27,362 nucleotides of DNA from Acidobacteriota bacterium (GCA_947465645.1 CANIBQ010000067.1:1-27362); one strand, 5' to 3'. Shown: positions 7,791-16,333, counted from the stretch's first letter. Program-made: numbers and translations. Notes: generated by a model from the sequence alone, not told the origin.

Positions 7791-8539
7791 TACTCGTTCG
7801 CGTTCTCCGAGATCAGAACGCGAACGCGCTTCATGTCCTCCCAGACATCCCGCTTGGCGGACGGCGTCCGCAGCAGGTAGGCGGGGTGATACGTCGGCAT
7901 CAGGATGGCGTCCCGGTACGGGTATTCGCGCCCCCGCATCTTGGTGATCGGCTCGGTCGTCCGCAGCAGCGACTGCGCCGCGAACTTCCCGAGGGCGACG
8001 ATCACCTTGGGCTTGATGGTGTCGATCTGGCGGAAGACGAACGGCTCACACTGCGCCATTTCGTCCGGCTCGGGATTGCGGTTGCCAGGCGGCCGGCACT
8101 TGATGATGTTGGCGATGTAGACATCCTCGCGGCGCAGGCCCATCGCCTCGATGATCTTGGTCAGCAACTGCCCGGCGCGGCCGACGAACGGTTCTCCCTG
8201 CACGTCCTCATCCGCGCCCGGTGCTTCGCCGACGAACATCAGGTCGGCGTTGGGATTGCCCACGCCAAAGACGATCTGCTTGCGGCCCAGCGCGTGGAGC
8301 GCGCAGCGGGTGCAGTCGCCGATGTCGGTGCGGATGGCGGCGAGCGCCTCCGCTTGAGAACCGAAGACGGCGATTGACTGCGCATGTGGGGCGGACCCTT
8401 CCGGGTCCGCCGGGCGAGCCTGACAAGGCTCGCCCCACGACGGGTCGGCGCGCGTCCGCCACACCGGCTCGCTGCGCACGCCGTCTACGCCGAGTTCCTG
8501 GAAGTACTCGAGGTGGGCCCTGAGCTCGTCGCGGCTCAT
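7790..8539 (-). CDS. Type-4 (Fe-S) uracil-DNA glycosylase
   Basis: 249 residues. Removes uracil arising from cytosine deamination. Motif A is GEAPGADED (104-112) and motif B is HPAYLL (218-223). The four cluster-ligand cysteines are Cys76 and Cys79 (CTRC), Cys148 (KCRPPGNR) and Cys164 (QCEPF), as expected for families 4/5. Residues about 34-52 are encoded by a double-hairpin repeat (8386-8438) and lie in the variable linker between an N-terminal helix and the catalytic domain, so activity is likely retained. ATG start two bases after the coaBC stop; the stop overlaps the priA start. Some members are annotated as phage SPO1 polymerase-related proteins. Confidence 0.95.
   Translation of the reverse strand: MSRDELRAHLEYFQELGVDGVRSEPVWRTRADPSWGEPCQARPADPEGSAPHAQSIAVFGSQAEALAAIRTDIGDCTRCALHALGRKQIVFGVGNPNADLMFVGEAPGADEDVQGEPFVGRAGQLLTKIIEAMGLRREDVYIANIIKCRPPGNRNPEPDEMAQCEPFVFRQIDTIKPKVIVALGKFAAQSLLRTTEPITKMRGREYPYRDAILMPTYHPAYLLRTPSAKRDVWEDMKRVRVLISENANE
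8386..8438. repeat. 46-bp double-hairpin element, copy 2 (inside the uracil-DNA glycosylase gene)
   Basis: Same geometry as copy 1: hairpin 1 GGCGGACCC (8390-8398), loop TTCC, GGGTCCGCC (8403-8411); hairpin 2 GGGCGAGCCT (8412-8421), loop GACA, AGGCTCGCCC (8426-8435). Three base pairs differ from copy 1 and all three changes are compensated. It is read in frame by the glycosylase gene. Confidence 0.9.
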
Positions 8540-8541
8540 CG

Positions 8542-9768
8542 TCAGATGCGCACGGGAGCGGTGGTGCGGGTGCGAACCAGTCGTTCCACGCGGTCAAGAA
8601 TCGCCGCGGCGACGCGGTCCTTCCCTTGAAGCGGGATCGCCTGTTCATCGTCAGCGCTGACCAGCGTGACGGCGTTGGTGTCCACGTCGAAACCGACGCC
8701 TGGCTGGGAGACGTCGTTGGCCACGATCAGATCGACATTCTTCTTCGCGCGCTTCGCCCGGGCCTTGGAGACCGCGTCCCCGGTCTCAGCGGCAAACCCG
8801 ACCAGCACCGGCGTGCCGGACGCAAGCCGCGAGGGCAGGCGCGCGAGGTCGCCGAGGATGTCCGCGGTGCGCTCGAGCGTGAGCGTCATCGGCGCATCGG
8901 ACTTTGCAATCTTCCCTGGAGCGGTTCGGGACGGCGTGTAATCCGCGACCGCCGCGGCCATGACGACGAGGTCGGCTCGCGTGGCAGCGGCGCTGACGGC
9001 CGCGTGCATCTCGGCGGCGCTGCGGACGCGAACGACTTCGTCCACGGCCGGCGGCTCGAGGGACGTGGGTCCCGCGACCAGCGTCACGTGGGCGCCCCTG
9101 CGGCGCGCCTCGGACGCAATCGCATACCCCATGCGGCCGCTGGATCGGTTGCCGACGTAGCGCACCGGGTCGATGTCTTCGTAGGTCGGTCCCGCGCTCA
9201 CCACCACGCGGAGGCCGTGCAGGACTGACGAGGGCGGCGACAGCACGAGCTCGGCGGCGGCGACGATCTCGACGGGCTCGGCGAGCCGGCCCTTCCCGAT
9301 CCAGCCGCACGCCAGGTAGCCCTCGCCGGGATCGACGAAGCGGACGCCTCGCGCGGCGAGCGCCTGGAGATTCCGCTGCACGGCGTCGTGCGCGAGCATG
9401 TTGGAGTTCATCGCCGGGGCGAGCAGCACCGGCGCCGTGGTGGCGAGATACAGGGAGCTCAGGAAGTCGTCCGCGATGCCGTTGGCGAACTTGCCGATGA
9501 CGTTCGCCGTGCACGGCGCGACCAGCAGCAGGGCGATCGAGTCGGCGATCGCGATGTGCTCGATGTCCGAGTTCATCCCCGGCTTCCACTGGGAGGTGAT
9601 GACCGGGCGCCGGGTGATCGCCTCGAAGGTCACGGCCCCGACAAATCGCGTCGCCGACCGCGTCATCACGGCCACGACGTCGTGGCCGCGCTTCTGGAGC
9701 CCGCGGCAGACTTCGACCGCCTTGTAGGCGCCGATGCCGCCGGTCACTCCTAACGCTATCAACCCCAT
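8542..9768 (-). CDS. coaBC: Bifunctional phosphopantothenoylcysteine decarboxylase / phosphopantothenate-cysteine ligase
   Basis: 408 residues from the ATG at 9768. Carries out two consecutive steps of coenzyme A synthesis. CoaC half (1-180): flavin-binding GVTGGIGAYK, catalytic His71 in DIEHIAIAD, the PAMNSNM loop, and catalytic Cys154 in GYLACGWIGKGR. CoaB half: SAGPTYEDIDPVRYVGNRSSG, the AAVADYTP block, the Lys of GKIAKSD and VGFAAETGD. An in-frame TTG twelve bases upstream is possible, but the ATG has a well-spaced GGGAG, which is itself part of a 7-bp repeat. It lies between rpoZ and the glycosylase gene, an order common for gmk-rpoZ-coaBC loci. Confidence 0.97.
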   Translation of the reverse strand: MGLIALGVTGGIGAYKAVEVCRGLQKRGHDVVAVMTRSATRFVGAVTFEAITRRPVITSQWKPGMNSDIEHIAIADSIALLLVAPCTANVIGKFANGIADDFLSSLYLATTAPVLLAPAMNSNMLAHDAVQRNLQALAARGVRFVDPGEGYLACGWIGKGRLAEPVEIVAAAELVLSPPSSVLHGLRVVVSAGPTYEDIDPVRYVGNRSSGRMGYAIASEARRRGAHVTLVAGPTSLEPPAVDEVVRVRSAAEMHAAVSAAATRADLVVMAAAVADYTPSRTAPGKIAKSDAPMTLTLERTADILGDLARLPSRLASGTPVLVGFAAETGDAVSKARAKRAKKNVDLIVANDVSQPGVGFDVDTNAVTLVSADDEQAIPLQGKDRVAAAILDRVERLVRTRTTAPVRI

Positions 9769-9843
9769 GTCAACTCCCAACTCCCAAAAAACCCAACAAC
9801 CAAAACTCCCATTGGGAATTGCGGAGTTGGGGGTTGGGTGTTG
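9769..9843. repeat. Convergent 7-bp tandem repeats filling the rpoZ-coaBC spacer
   Basis: On the plus strand, two CAACTCC units (9771-9784) and related A/C-rich sequence face three units GGAGTTG, GGGGTTG, GGTGTTG (9823-9843) in the opposite sense, so the spacer can form an imperfect long hairpin. The right array ends exactly at the rpoZ stop codon (9844-9846). The left array supplies the GGGAG ribosome-binding site of coaBC. Confidence 0.75.
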
Positions 9844-10014
9844 TCAGTCGTTGTTCTCGATCTTCTCGACCTTGCGGCGGAGCACTTCGAGGTGCGCGAC
9901 GGTCACTTTCTTCTCTGCCGCCACCCGTGGCTCGGCGCCCTTGAACAGTTGCCGTGCCCGCATGCCGGCGAGGACGACGAATTCGAACCGGTTCTCTTTA
10001 GGGGGTCTTTCCAT
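9844..10014 (-). CDS. rpoZ: RNA polymerase omega subunit (short form)
   Basis: 56 residues, short for omega (about 70-90 usual). The core signature NRFEFVVLAGMRARQLFKGA (8-27) matches the conserved omega helix that clamps the beta-prime C-terminus, and KVTVAHLEVLRRKVEKI (36-52) is the second conserved helix. The N-terminal 10-15 residues and the acidic C-terminal tail of longer homologues are absent. AGAGGA lies four bases before the ATG. The gene overlaps the 3' end of gmk by 17 bp, the usual neighbour of rpoZ, and precedes coaBC. Identification rests on both the motif and gene order. Confidence 0.88.
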   Translation of the reverse strand: MERPPKENRFEFVVLAGMRARQLFKGAEPRVAAEKKVTVAHLEVLRRKVEKIENND

Positions 10015-10675
10015 GTGTTCCTCTACGTTTGGGAAACGTCCCGATGATCGTTTCGGCCTGCGGCCTCATGCCCTTTACCCTCGACCGCTCCGCCAGGATG
10101 ATTGACCGGAGCCGGTCGACAGCCGCATCGAGCTCGTCGTTCACCACCACGTATTCGTAACGGGCGAACTCGTCCACCTCGCGGCACGCGACCTCGAGGC
10201 GTTTGGTGATCTGCTCTTCGCTGTCCTTGCTGCGGCCGCGGAGCCGTTGTTCCAGAACCGCCGCCGACGGCGGGAGCACGAACACCCCCACGGTCTCGAT
10301 GCCGCGGTCGCGGACCTGCCGGGCACCCTGGACGTCGATCACCAGCACCACGTCCTTGCCCTCGGCGAGCAGCGCCTCGGTATCGTCGGCCGAGGTGCCG
10401 TAGTAGTTGCCGAAGACATCCGCGGACTCGAGAAAGGCCGCCTTGCTGGCCATCGCCTCGAACCGCTCGCGGCTGATGAAATTATAGTCGACCCCGTCCC
10501 GCTCTCCGGGCCGCGCCATCCGGGACGTGTAGGACCGCGACAGGCACAACTCAGGGACCTGGTGCACCAGCCGCTCGACCAGCGTCGTCTTGCCGGTCCC
10601 TGACGGGGCGGAGACAATGAAGAGCAGCCCGCGGCGCAGCTGGCTGGGGGGCGGGCTGGCAGCGTTACTCGACAT
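9998..10675 (-). CDS. gmk: Guanylate kinase
   Basis: 225 residues; phosphorylates GMP to GDP. P-loop SAPSGTGKTT (22-31), the GMP-binding block SYTSRMARPGERDGVDYNFIS, VLVIDVQGARQVRD, and the lid region RLRGRSKDSEEQITKRL are all present. The N-terminal 15 residues are a variable extension. The start ATG overlaps the yicC stop by 11 bp and the 3' end overlaps rpoZ by 17 bp, indicating one transcript with coupled translation. Confidence 0.97.
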   Translation of the reverse strand: MSSNAASPPPSQLRRGLLFIVSAPSGTGKTTLVERLVHQVPELCLSRSYTSRMARPGERDGVDYNFISRERFEAMASKAAFLESADVFGNYYGTSADDTEALLAEGKDVVLVIDVQGARQVRDRGIETVGVFVLPPSAAVLEQRLRGRSKDSEEQITKRLEVACREVDEFARYEYVVVNDELDAAVDRLRSIILAERSRVKGMRPQAETIIGTFPKRRGTHGKTP

Positions 10676-11558
10676 TCTGGACCTGCTCCCGCATCTTCTC
10701 GAGCTCGGCCTTGGCGTTGATGATCAGCTCCGAGACGCGCAGGCCGTCCGCCTTGGAGCCGATCGTGTTCACTTCGCGGTTCATCTCCTGCAGCAGGAAA
10801 TCGAGCTTCCTGCCGCACGGCTCGTCGCTCATCGACAGCGCGTCCCAGTGCGCCAGGTGGGCGCGGAAGCGGGTGACTTCCTCGGTGATGTCGGACCGCG
10901 CGGCGGTGCGGACGATCTCCTGGGCGATCATCGCCTGATCGACCGGCACGTCGAGGCTGATCTCGCGGATGCGCTCCTGCAGGCGGTGCTGCACGTCCCC
11001 GCGGCCCTCTTCGGCGGCGGCCGCGACCTTCTCAATCAGATCCCCCAGGAACTGCTTTCGCCCGTCGAGATCGGCCCGCAGGTGACCGCCTTCGCGCACC
11101 CGCATGGCATCGAGATCGGCGAGGGCCTGCTCCAGCGCTGACTGGACGCTCGCGGCGAGCTGCGCCTCGACGGCGGGATCCGCCTCGGCCGCCCGCTCGC
11201 GCACGGTGATCGCCTGCGGCAGGCGCAGCAGGTCGCCCGGCGTCAGCGCGCCCGCGATCAGCCCGCGTTCGCGCGCCCGGTCCATCGCGGCCGACAGCGC
11301 GTTGGCAAAATCCTCGTTGAGCTCGACGGTCGGCGCCGCGGCGTGCCGAAGCTGCACCGAGATGGCCAGCTCGATCCGCCCCCGCGCCAGTCTCTTCTGC
11401 AACAGGCCCCTCACCCGGGATTCGAGATCCGCCAGCGACTGGGGAATCCGCAGTTGGACGTCGAGGAAGCGATGGTTCACCGCGCGGATGGTGACGCCAA
11501 TCGTCGCGCGCTCGTCCTCGTGGGTCAGCGAGGCGAAGCCGGTCATGGATTTGATCAC
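10665..11558 (-). CDS. yicC: YicC/YloC-family endoribonuclease
   Basis: 297 residues, full length for the family. It starts with the typical MIKSMTGFAS from a GTG codon and ends with the conserved DUF1732 block (EEVTRFRAHLAHW, CGRKLDFLLQEMNREVNTIGSKA, ELEKMREQVQNVE). Family members are endoribonucleases, and E. coli YicC has been linked to decay of the small RNA RyhB; its targets here are unknown. The GTG overlaps the stop of the exporter gene as GTGA, and the stop overlaps the gmk start. yicC-gmk is a conserved pair in many bacteria. Confidence 0.95.
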   Translation of the reverse strand: MIKSMTGFASLTHEDERATIGVTIRAVNHRFLDVQLRIPQSLADLESRVRGLLQKRLARGRIELAISVQLRHAAAPTVELNEDFANALSAAMDRARERGLIAGALTPGDLLRLPQAITVRERAAEADPAVEAQLAASVQSALEQALADLDAMRVREGGHLRADLDGRKQFLGDLIEKVAAAAEEGRGDVQHRLQERIREISLDVPVDQAMIAQEIVRTAARSDITEEVTRFRAHLAHWDALSMSDEPCGRKLDFLLQEMNREVNTIGSKADGLRVSELIINAKAELEKMREQVQNVE

Positions 11559-13297
11559 GTTTCGATCTCGGATGGCTCTTCCTGCAACTGCAGCTCGTAG
11601 AGTCTGGCATAGGCGCCGCCGCGCGACATCAACTCATCGTGCCCCCCCGCCTCGACGATACGGCCCTGCTCGAGCACCACGATCGCGTCCGCCCGGCGGA
11701 CGGTCGAGAGCCGGTGGGCAATCACGAACGACGTCCGGTTCAGCATCAGGTTCGACAGCGCCTCCTGCACCAGCTTCTCGGACTCGCTGTCGAGCGACGA
11801 GGTCGCTTCGTCCAGGATCAGGATCGGCGAGTCCCGCAGGATGGCTCGCGCGATCGCGAGGCGCTGCCGCTGTCCCCCGGAGAGCCGGTGACCGCGTTCC
11901 CCGATGGTCGTGTCGTAGCCGCGCTCGAGCTGGGCGATGAAGTCGTGGGCATGGGCGGCGCGGGCCGCCGCTTCGATCTCCGCCCGGCCGGCGGCCGGCT
12001 TCCCGTAGGCGATGTTGGCGGCGATGGTGTCGTCGAAGAGCACCGTCTCCTGGGTGACCATGCCGATCTGCGACCGGAGCGACGCCAGCGTGACGTCCCT
12101 CACGTCTTGCCCGTCGATCAGGATCGAGCCGCCGGTCACGTCGTAAAAACGCGGCAGCAGGTTCACCAGCGTCGTCTTTCCCGCGCCGCTCCGGCCGACG
12201 ATGGCGAGCATCTGTCCGGGCTGCACCGTAAAGCTGACGCCTTCGAGCGTCACCCGCCCCCCCGAGCCGGCGTACCCGAACTGCACGTCGCGGAATTCCA
12301 CGGCGCCGTGGAACGGCGGCAGCGGCACCGCGCCGGGTCGATCCATCACCTCGTTGTGCGAGTCGAGGATCTCGAAGATCCGCTCGGCCGCGGCCATCGC
12401 CTGCTGCAGGTCGGCGTTGACGCGGCTCAGCTTCTTGGCAGGCGCGTACATCATGAACAGCGCCGCGATGAAGGCGGTGAACTGGCCCGGCGTCAGCCGG
12501 CCGGTCGCGATCTCCTGGCTGCCGTACGCCAGCGCGGCGACAAACGCCACGCCGCCGATGAACTCCATCAGCGGCGGAAACGCGGAGAGCGCGCTCGTCA
12601 CCTTCATGCTGGTCCGGTAGAAGGCGTTCGACGACCGCTCGAACTTCTCACGCTCGCGTGCTTCGGCGCCAAACGCCTTGACGATCCGGTGCCCGGTGAA
12701 CGCCTCCGCGCTGACGTGCGACATCTGCTCCAGCGCCTCCTGGCTGCGCCGGGTGCTGCGGCGAATCCGCTGGCCGAGACGCACGAGCGGGTAGACGACC
12801 AGCGGGGCGCCGGTGAGGCAGACGATGGCCAGGCGGGCGTCGTAATAGAACAGCAACCCAACGATGCCGATCAGCGCAAGCGACTCGCGCGTCAGATCGC
12901 CCAGCGTTTCCGACACCGACCGCTGCACCTGCCCGACGTCGTTGGTGATCCGCGACAGCAGCCGTCCTGTCGTCTGCAGCGAGAAGAACGCCGCCGACTG
13001 TTCCAGGATGTGCCGGAACAGCACGTTGCGCAGGTCGCGGACGACGCGCTGCCCGACGTCGGTCATCAGGTAGCCCGAGATGTAGCCGGCCACCCCTTTC
13101 ACCAGGTAGATGCCGAGCAGCGCCGCGCTGATCGGCAGGAGATTCTGGCGGCTCGGGAGGACCTGGTCGAAGATCGGCTGGATCAGCGCCGCGACGCCGG
13201 CGGTGGCCGCGGCGTAGAGCAGCATGGCGACCAGAGCGCCACCCAGCCGCGCGCGGTGCGGGCGGGCGTACTCGAGCAGCCTGAAAAACGGGTTCAT
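11555..13297 (-). CDS. MsbA-like lipid/glycolipid ABC exporter (fused TMD-NBD)
   Basis: 580 residues from the ATG at 13297, which overlaps the stop of the preceding glycosyltransferase gene as ATGA; upstream in-frame codons are therefore not used. The N-terminal half is a six-helix exporter domain. The ATPase half has Walker A GRSGAGKTT (Lys374), Q-loop MVTQET, signature LSGGQRQRLAIARAIL, Walker B PILILDEATSSLD and the H-loop IAHRLSTV. It acts as a homodimer in the inner membrane. MsbA flips lipid A, but the setting among ugd, galE and a GT2 allows a lipid-linked saccharide as cargo; the substrate cannot be read from sequence. Confidence 0.92.
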   Translation of the reverse strand: MNPFFRLLEYARPHRARLGGALVAMLLYAAATAGVAALIQPIFDQVLPSRQNLLPISAALLGIYLVKGVAGYISGYLMTDVGQRVVRDLRNVLFRHILEQSAAFFSLQTTGRLLSRITNDVGQVQRSVSETLGDLTRESLALIGIVGLLFYYDARLAIVCLTGAPLVVYPLVRLGQRIRRSTRRSQEALEQMSHVSAEAFTGHRIVKAFGAEAREREKFERSSNAFYRTSMKVTSALSAFPPLMEFIGGVAFVAALAYGSQEIATGRLTPGQFTAFIAALFMMYAPAKKLSRVNADLQQAMAAAERIFEILDSHNEVMDRPGAVPLPPFHGAVEFRDVQFGYAGSGGRVTLEGVSFTVQPGQMLAIVGRSGAGKTTLVNLLPRFYDVTGGSILIDGQDVRDVTLASLRSQIGMVTQETVLFDDTIAANIAYGKPAAGRAEIEAAARAAHAHDFIAQLERGYDTTIGERGHRLSGGQRQRLAIARAILRDSPILILDEATSSLDSESEKLVQEALSNLMLNRTSFVIAHRLSTVRRADAIVVLEQGRIVEAGGHDELMSRGGAYARLYELQLQEEPSEIET

Positions 13298-14004
13298 TCG
13301 GTGAAACGGTAGCGCAGCAGCACCCAGAGCGCGACCACGCCGTCGCGCCATGTGATCTTCTTGCCGTCCTCGTATCCGCGGCCGTCGTAGGTGATCGGCA
13401 CCTCGTAGACGCGATAGCCGCGCTTGAAAATCTTCGCCGTCAGCTCCGGCTCGATGCCGAACCCGTCCGAGTGCAGCGTCATCGACCGCAGCACCTCCGT
13501 CCGCATCACCTTGTAGCAGGTCTCCATGTCCGAGAGCATGGTGTTGTACAGGACGTTGGTCACCAGCGTGAGGACCCGGTTCCCCAGGTAATGCGTGAAC
13601 AGGAAGACACGGTGCCGCCCGAGGAAGCGTGAGCCGTAGACCACGTCGGCGCGCCCTTCGCAGATCAGCTCGATCAGCGCGGGAAACTCTTCCGGTGAGT
13701 ATTCGAGATCCGCGTCCTGGATGACCACCAGGTCGCCCTTTACTTCGCTGAACCCTCGCCGCAACGCAGCGCCCTTGCCTTGGTTGTGGGGCTGGAAGAC
13801 CAGGGTGAACCCGAGCTCCGGCTGAAGCCTGGAGAGGATGTCACGCGTGCCGTCGGTCGAGCCGTCGTCCACGACGATCAGCTGCGTCCGGATCGGAACG
13901 GCGATCACCCGCCGGATGATCTCCTCGATCGTGGCGGCCTCGTTGAAGGCCGGCATCACCACCGACAGGAGCGGGTCGGGCAGCCGCCCTTTCAGCCGGC
14001 TCAT
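13294..14004 (-). CDS. GT2 glycosyltransferase, DPM1/polyprenyl-phosphate sugar transferase type
   Basis: 236 residues from the ATG at 14004, whose ATGA overlaps the galE stop. GT-A fold signatures: LSVVMPAFNEAATIEEII, VVDDGSTDGT, the metal-binding DADLEYSPEEF and YGSRFLG. The C-terminal PITYDGRGYEDGKKITWRDG block is typical of the small soluble DPM1-like GT2 proteins that make polyprenyl-phosphate mannose or glucose. There is no C-terminal pair of membrane helices, so it is not an ArnC/GtrB type. It probably primes a lipid carrier for the adjacent polysaccharide or glycolipid pathway. Confidence 0.9.
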   Translation of the reverse strand: MSRLKGRLPDPLLSVVMPAFNEAATIEEIIRRVIAVPIRTQLIVVDDGSTDGTRDILSRLQPELGFTLVFQPHNQGKGAALRRGFSEVKGDLVVIQDADLEYSPEEFPALIELICEGRADVVYGSRFLGRHRVFLFTHYLGNRVLTLVTNVLYNTMLSDMETCYKVMRTEVLRSMTLHSDGFGIEPELTAKIFKRGYRVYEVPITYDGRGYEDGKKITWRDGVVALWVLLRYRFTE

Positions 14005-15014
14005 CGGCGTGCCGCCTGCTGGAAGCCCAGGGGATGCGCCGCGTGCCATCTCCATGCGTCACGGACGATGGTGTCGAGCTCGGATCGGCGAGGCACCCAC
14101 CCCAGCTCCGCACGGATGCGGCCCGCGGAGGCATAGAGGACGGATGGATCGCCGCTCCTGCGAGGCGCCGAACGCCGTGCCACGGTGCGGCCGGTCACAC
14201 GCTCGACGGCCGCAATCACGTCGCGCACTGACGAAGGCTTCTCGCTGCCGGCATTGAAGGTGGCCGACGCGCCGCCACCCTCGAGGTGACGCAGCGCGAG
14301 CACGTGCGCATCCGCGAGGTCAGCGACGTGCACGTAGTCCCTCAGGCAGGTGCCGTCAGGGGTCGGGTAATCCTCACCGAAGATCTCCAGGGGCGCGCCG
14401 CCGGATGCCGCCTCGAACGCGCGCGGAATGACGTGAATTTCCGGCGCGTGATCCTCCCCCAGCTCCCCCTCGGGGTCAGCGCCAGCGGCGTTGAAGTAGC
14501 GGAGCCGGACGGATGAGATTCCATAGGCGCGCTCGAAGTGCGGCAATGCCTGTTCGACCGCCAGCTTCGTCTGGCCGTAGGCGTTGATCGGGGCGGTTGG
14601 ATGCGTTTCGTCGATCGGCGTCGCGACGGGCTCTCCGTAGACGGCGCAGGTCGAGGAGAACACGAATGCGTGGCACCGCTCCGCCGCCATCGCCTCGAGC
14701 GTGGCCAGCGCCCCGACGACATTGTTCCGGTAGTAGGCGACCGGATCGCGAACGGAATCCGCGACCGACAGCCAGGCGGCAAAATGCATCACTGCCGTGG
14801 CACTGCTGTCGCGAATCGCGCGGCGCACCGCATCCACATCGCGGACGTCGCCCTCGATCAGGGGGGAATCGAGCACAGCCTCGCGGTGACCGGCCGACAG
14901 GTTGTCGTAGATCACGACCGCGTGTCCGGCCTGGCGCAGCGCTTTCGCGGCGTGGCTGCCGATGTAGCCGGCCCCGCCGGTCACCAGCACCCGGCTGCGA
15001 TCAGCTGCGGCCAA
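14001..15014 (-). CDS. galE: UDP-glucose 4-epimerase
   Basis: 337 residues. Interconverts UDP-glucose and UDP-galactose. NAD-binding TGGAGYIGSH near the N-terminus, SSTCAVYGEP, and the catalytic pair Tyr146 and Lys150 in YGQTK define an extended short-chain dehydrogenase of the GalE type; the C-terminal LRDYVHVADLADAH and FNAGSEK blocks support GalE over other epimerases. The start is uncertain: TTG at 15014 overlaps ugd by 14 bp, and GTG codons eight and ten residues later are alternatives. It feeds the divergent glycosyltransferase operon with UDP-galactose. Confidence 0.94.
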   Translation of the reverse strand: MAAADRSRVLVTGGAGYIGSHAAKALRQAGHAVVIYDNLSAGHREAVLDSPLIEGDVRDVDAVRRAIRDSSATAVMHFAAWLSVADSVRDPVAYYRNNVVGALATLEAMAAERCHAFVFSSTCAVYGEPVATPIDETHPTAPINAYGQTKLAVEQALPHFERAYGISSVRLRYFNAAGADPEGELGEDHAPEIHVIPRAFEAASGGAPLEIFGEDYPTPDGTCLRDYVHVADLADAHVLALRHLEGGGASATFNAGSEKPSSVRDVIAAVERVTGRTVARRSAPRRSGDPSVLYASAGRIRAELGWVPRRSELDTIVRDAWRWHAAHPLGFQQAARR

Positions 15015-16299
15015 TGGAGTAATAGGTGAACCCGTGCTGCTTCATCTCGGCGGGCTCGAACAGGTTGCGGCCGTCGAAGATCACCGGCGAACGCATCAGC
15101 GTCCGCATCCTTTCGAAATCCGGGCGGCGGAATTCGTTCCACTCGGTGACGATCGCCAGGGCGTCAGCCCCCTTGAGCGCGTCATAGCTCTTGGTGGGAA
15201 AGGTGACGCGGCTGCCGAAGATCCCCTTCGCGTTCTTGCTGGCCTCCGGGTCGTAGGCATGGACCTTCGCGCCCGCGGCCAGCAGACCCTCGATCAGCGG
15301 GATCGCCGGCGCCTCCCGCATGTCGTCGGTGCGTGGCTTGAACGCGAGTCCCCACACGCCGATCGTCTTCCCCTTGAGCGACCCGAAGTGGTCCCGCATT
15401 TTGGCGACCAGGCGGGTCTTCTGCGACGCGTTCACCCCCTCGACGGCGCGGAGGATCTTGAACTCGTAGTCCTTCTCCGCCGCGAAGTGGATCATCGCCT
15501 TGACGTCCTTCGGAAAGCAGCTCCCGCCGTAGCCGATGCCGGGGAACAGGAAGGACGCGCCAATCCGGCGGTCGGACCCCACGGCCCTGCGCACCTGGTC
15601 GACGTCGGCGCCCACCAGCTCACACAGGTTGGCGACCTCGTTCATGAACGACACGCGCGTGGCCAGCATGGCGTTGGCCGCGTACTTCGTCAGCTCGGCG
15701 CTCGCGCAGTCCATCACCATGATCGGCGCGCCGGTGCGCGTGAACGGCGCGTAGAGCTCTCGCATCAGCTCCTCCGCCCGCGGATCCTCCGCGCCGATCA
15801 CCACGCGATCGGGCTTCATGAAGTCGTCCACCGCGGCGCCCTGCTTCATGAACTCGGGATTGCTCACCACGCTGAACGGGTGCGTCGTCTCGCGCCGGAT
15901 CACGTCGCGCACCCGCGCGCTGGTCCCGACCGGCACGGTGCTCTTGTCGACGATCACCTTGTAGCCGTTCATCGCCTTGGCGACGTCTTTCGCGACCGCG
16001 AGGACCTGCTGCAGGTCCGCGGACCCGTCCTCTCCCTGCGGCGTCCCGACGGCGATGAAGATCAGCGTCGAATCGCGGACGGCTTTCTGGAGGGTGGTTG
16101 AGAACGCCAGGCGCCGCTCGTGCGTATTGCGGCGGACGACCTCCTCCAGGCCCGGCTCGTAGATCGGCATTTTCCCGCGCCGGAGCATCCGGATCTTCGC
16201 CGCGTCCCGATCGACGCACACGACCTCGTTGCCGCTCTCGGCAAGACAGGCGCCCGCGACCAAACCCACGTATCCTGTCCCCAGCACCGCTATCTTCAT
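15001..16299 (-). CDS. ugd: UDP-glucose 6-dehydrogenase
   Basis: 432 residues; oxidises UDP-glucose to UDP-glucuronate with two NAD. N-terminal Rossmann motif GTGYVGLVAGACLAE, the catalytic Cys261 in GYGGSCFPKD, the FMNEVANLCE helix and the C-terminal UDP-binding domain (GVWGLAFKPRTDDMREAP) are all present. It is the first gene of the ten-gene minus operon; GGAGGG lies eleven bases upstream of its ATG. Its product is the substrate of the UDP-xylose synthase at 24485-25417 in the divergent operon. Confidence 0.97.
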   Translation of the reverse strand: MKIAVLGTGYVGLVAGACLAESGNEVVCVDRDAAKIRMLRRGKMPIYEPGLEEVVRRNTHERRLAFSTTLQKAVRDSTLIFIAVGTPQGEDGSADLQQVLAVAKDVAKAMNGYKVIVDKSTVPVGTSARVRDVIRRETTHPFSVVSNPEFMKQGAAVDDFMKPDRVVIGAEDPRAEELMRELYAPFTRTGAPIMVMDCASAELTKYAANAMLATRVSFMNEVANLCELVGADVDQVRRAVGSDRRIGASFLFPGIGYGGSCFPKDVKAMIHFAAEKDYEFKILRAVEGVNASQKTRLVAKMRDHFGSLKGKTIGVWGLAFKPRTDDMREAPAIPLIEGLLAAGAKVHAYDPEASKNAKGIFGSRVTFPTKSYDALKGADALAIVTEWNEFRRPDFERMRTLMRSPVIFDGRNLFEPAEMKQHGFTYYSIGRS

Positions 16300-16333
16300 C
16301 CGCTCCGCCGCCCTCCGTTCAAACTGCTGAGGC

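Noticed and set aside
9769..9780. Upstream TTG start for coaBC
   Set aside because: The ATG at 9768 has the better-placed ribosome-binding site and matches the usual start of the flavin-binding strand.
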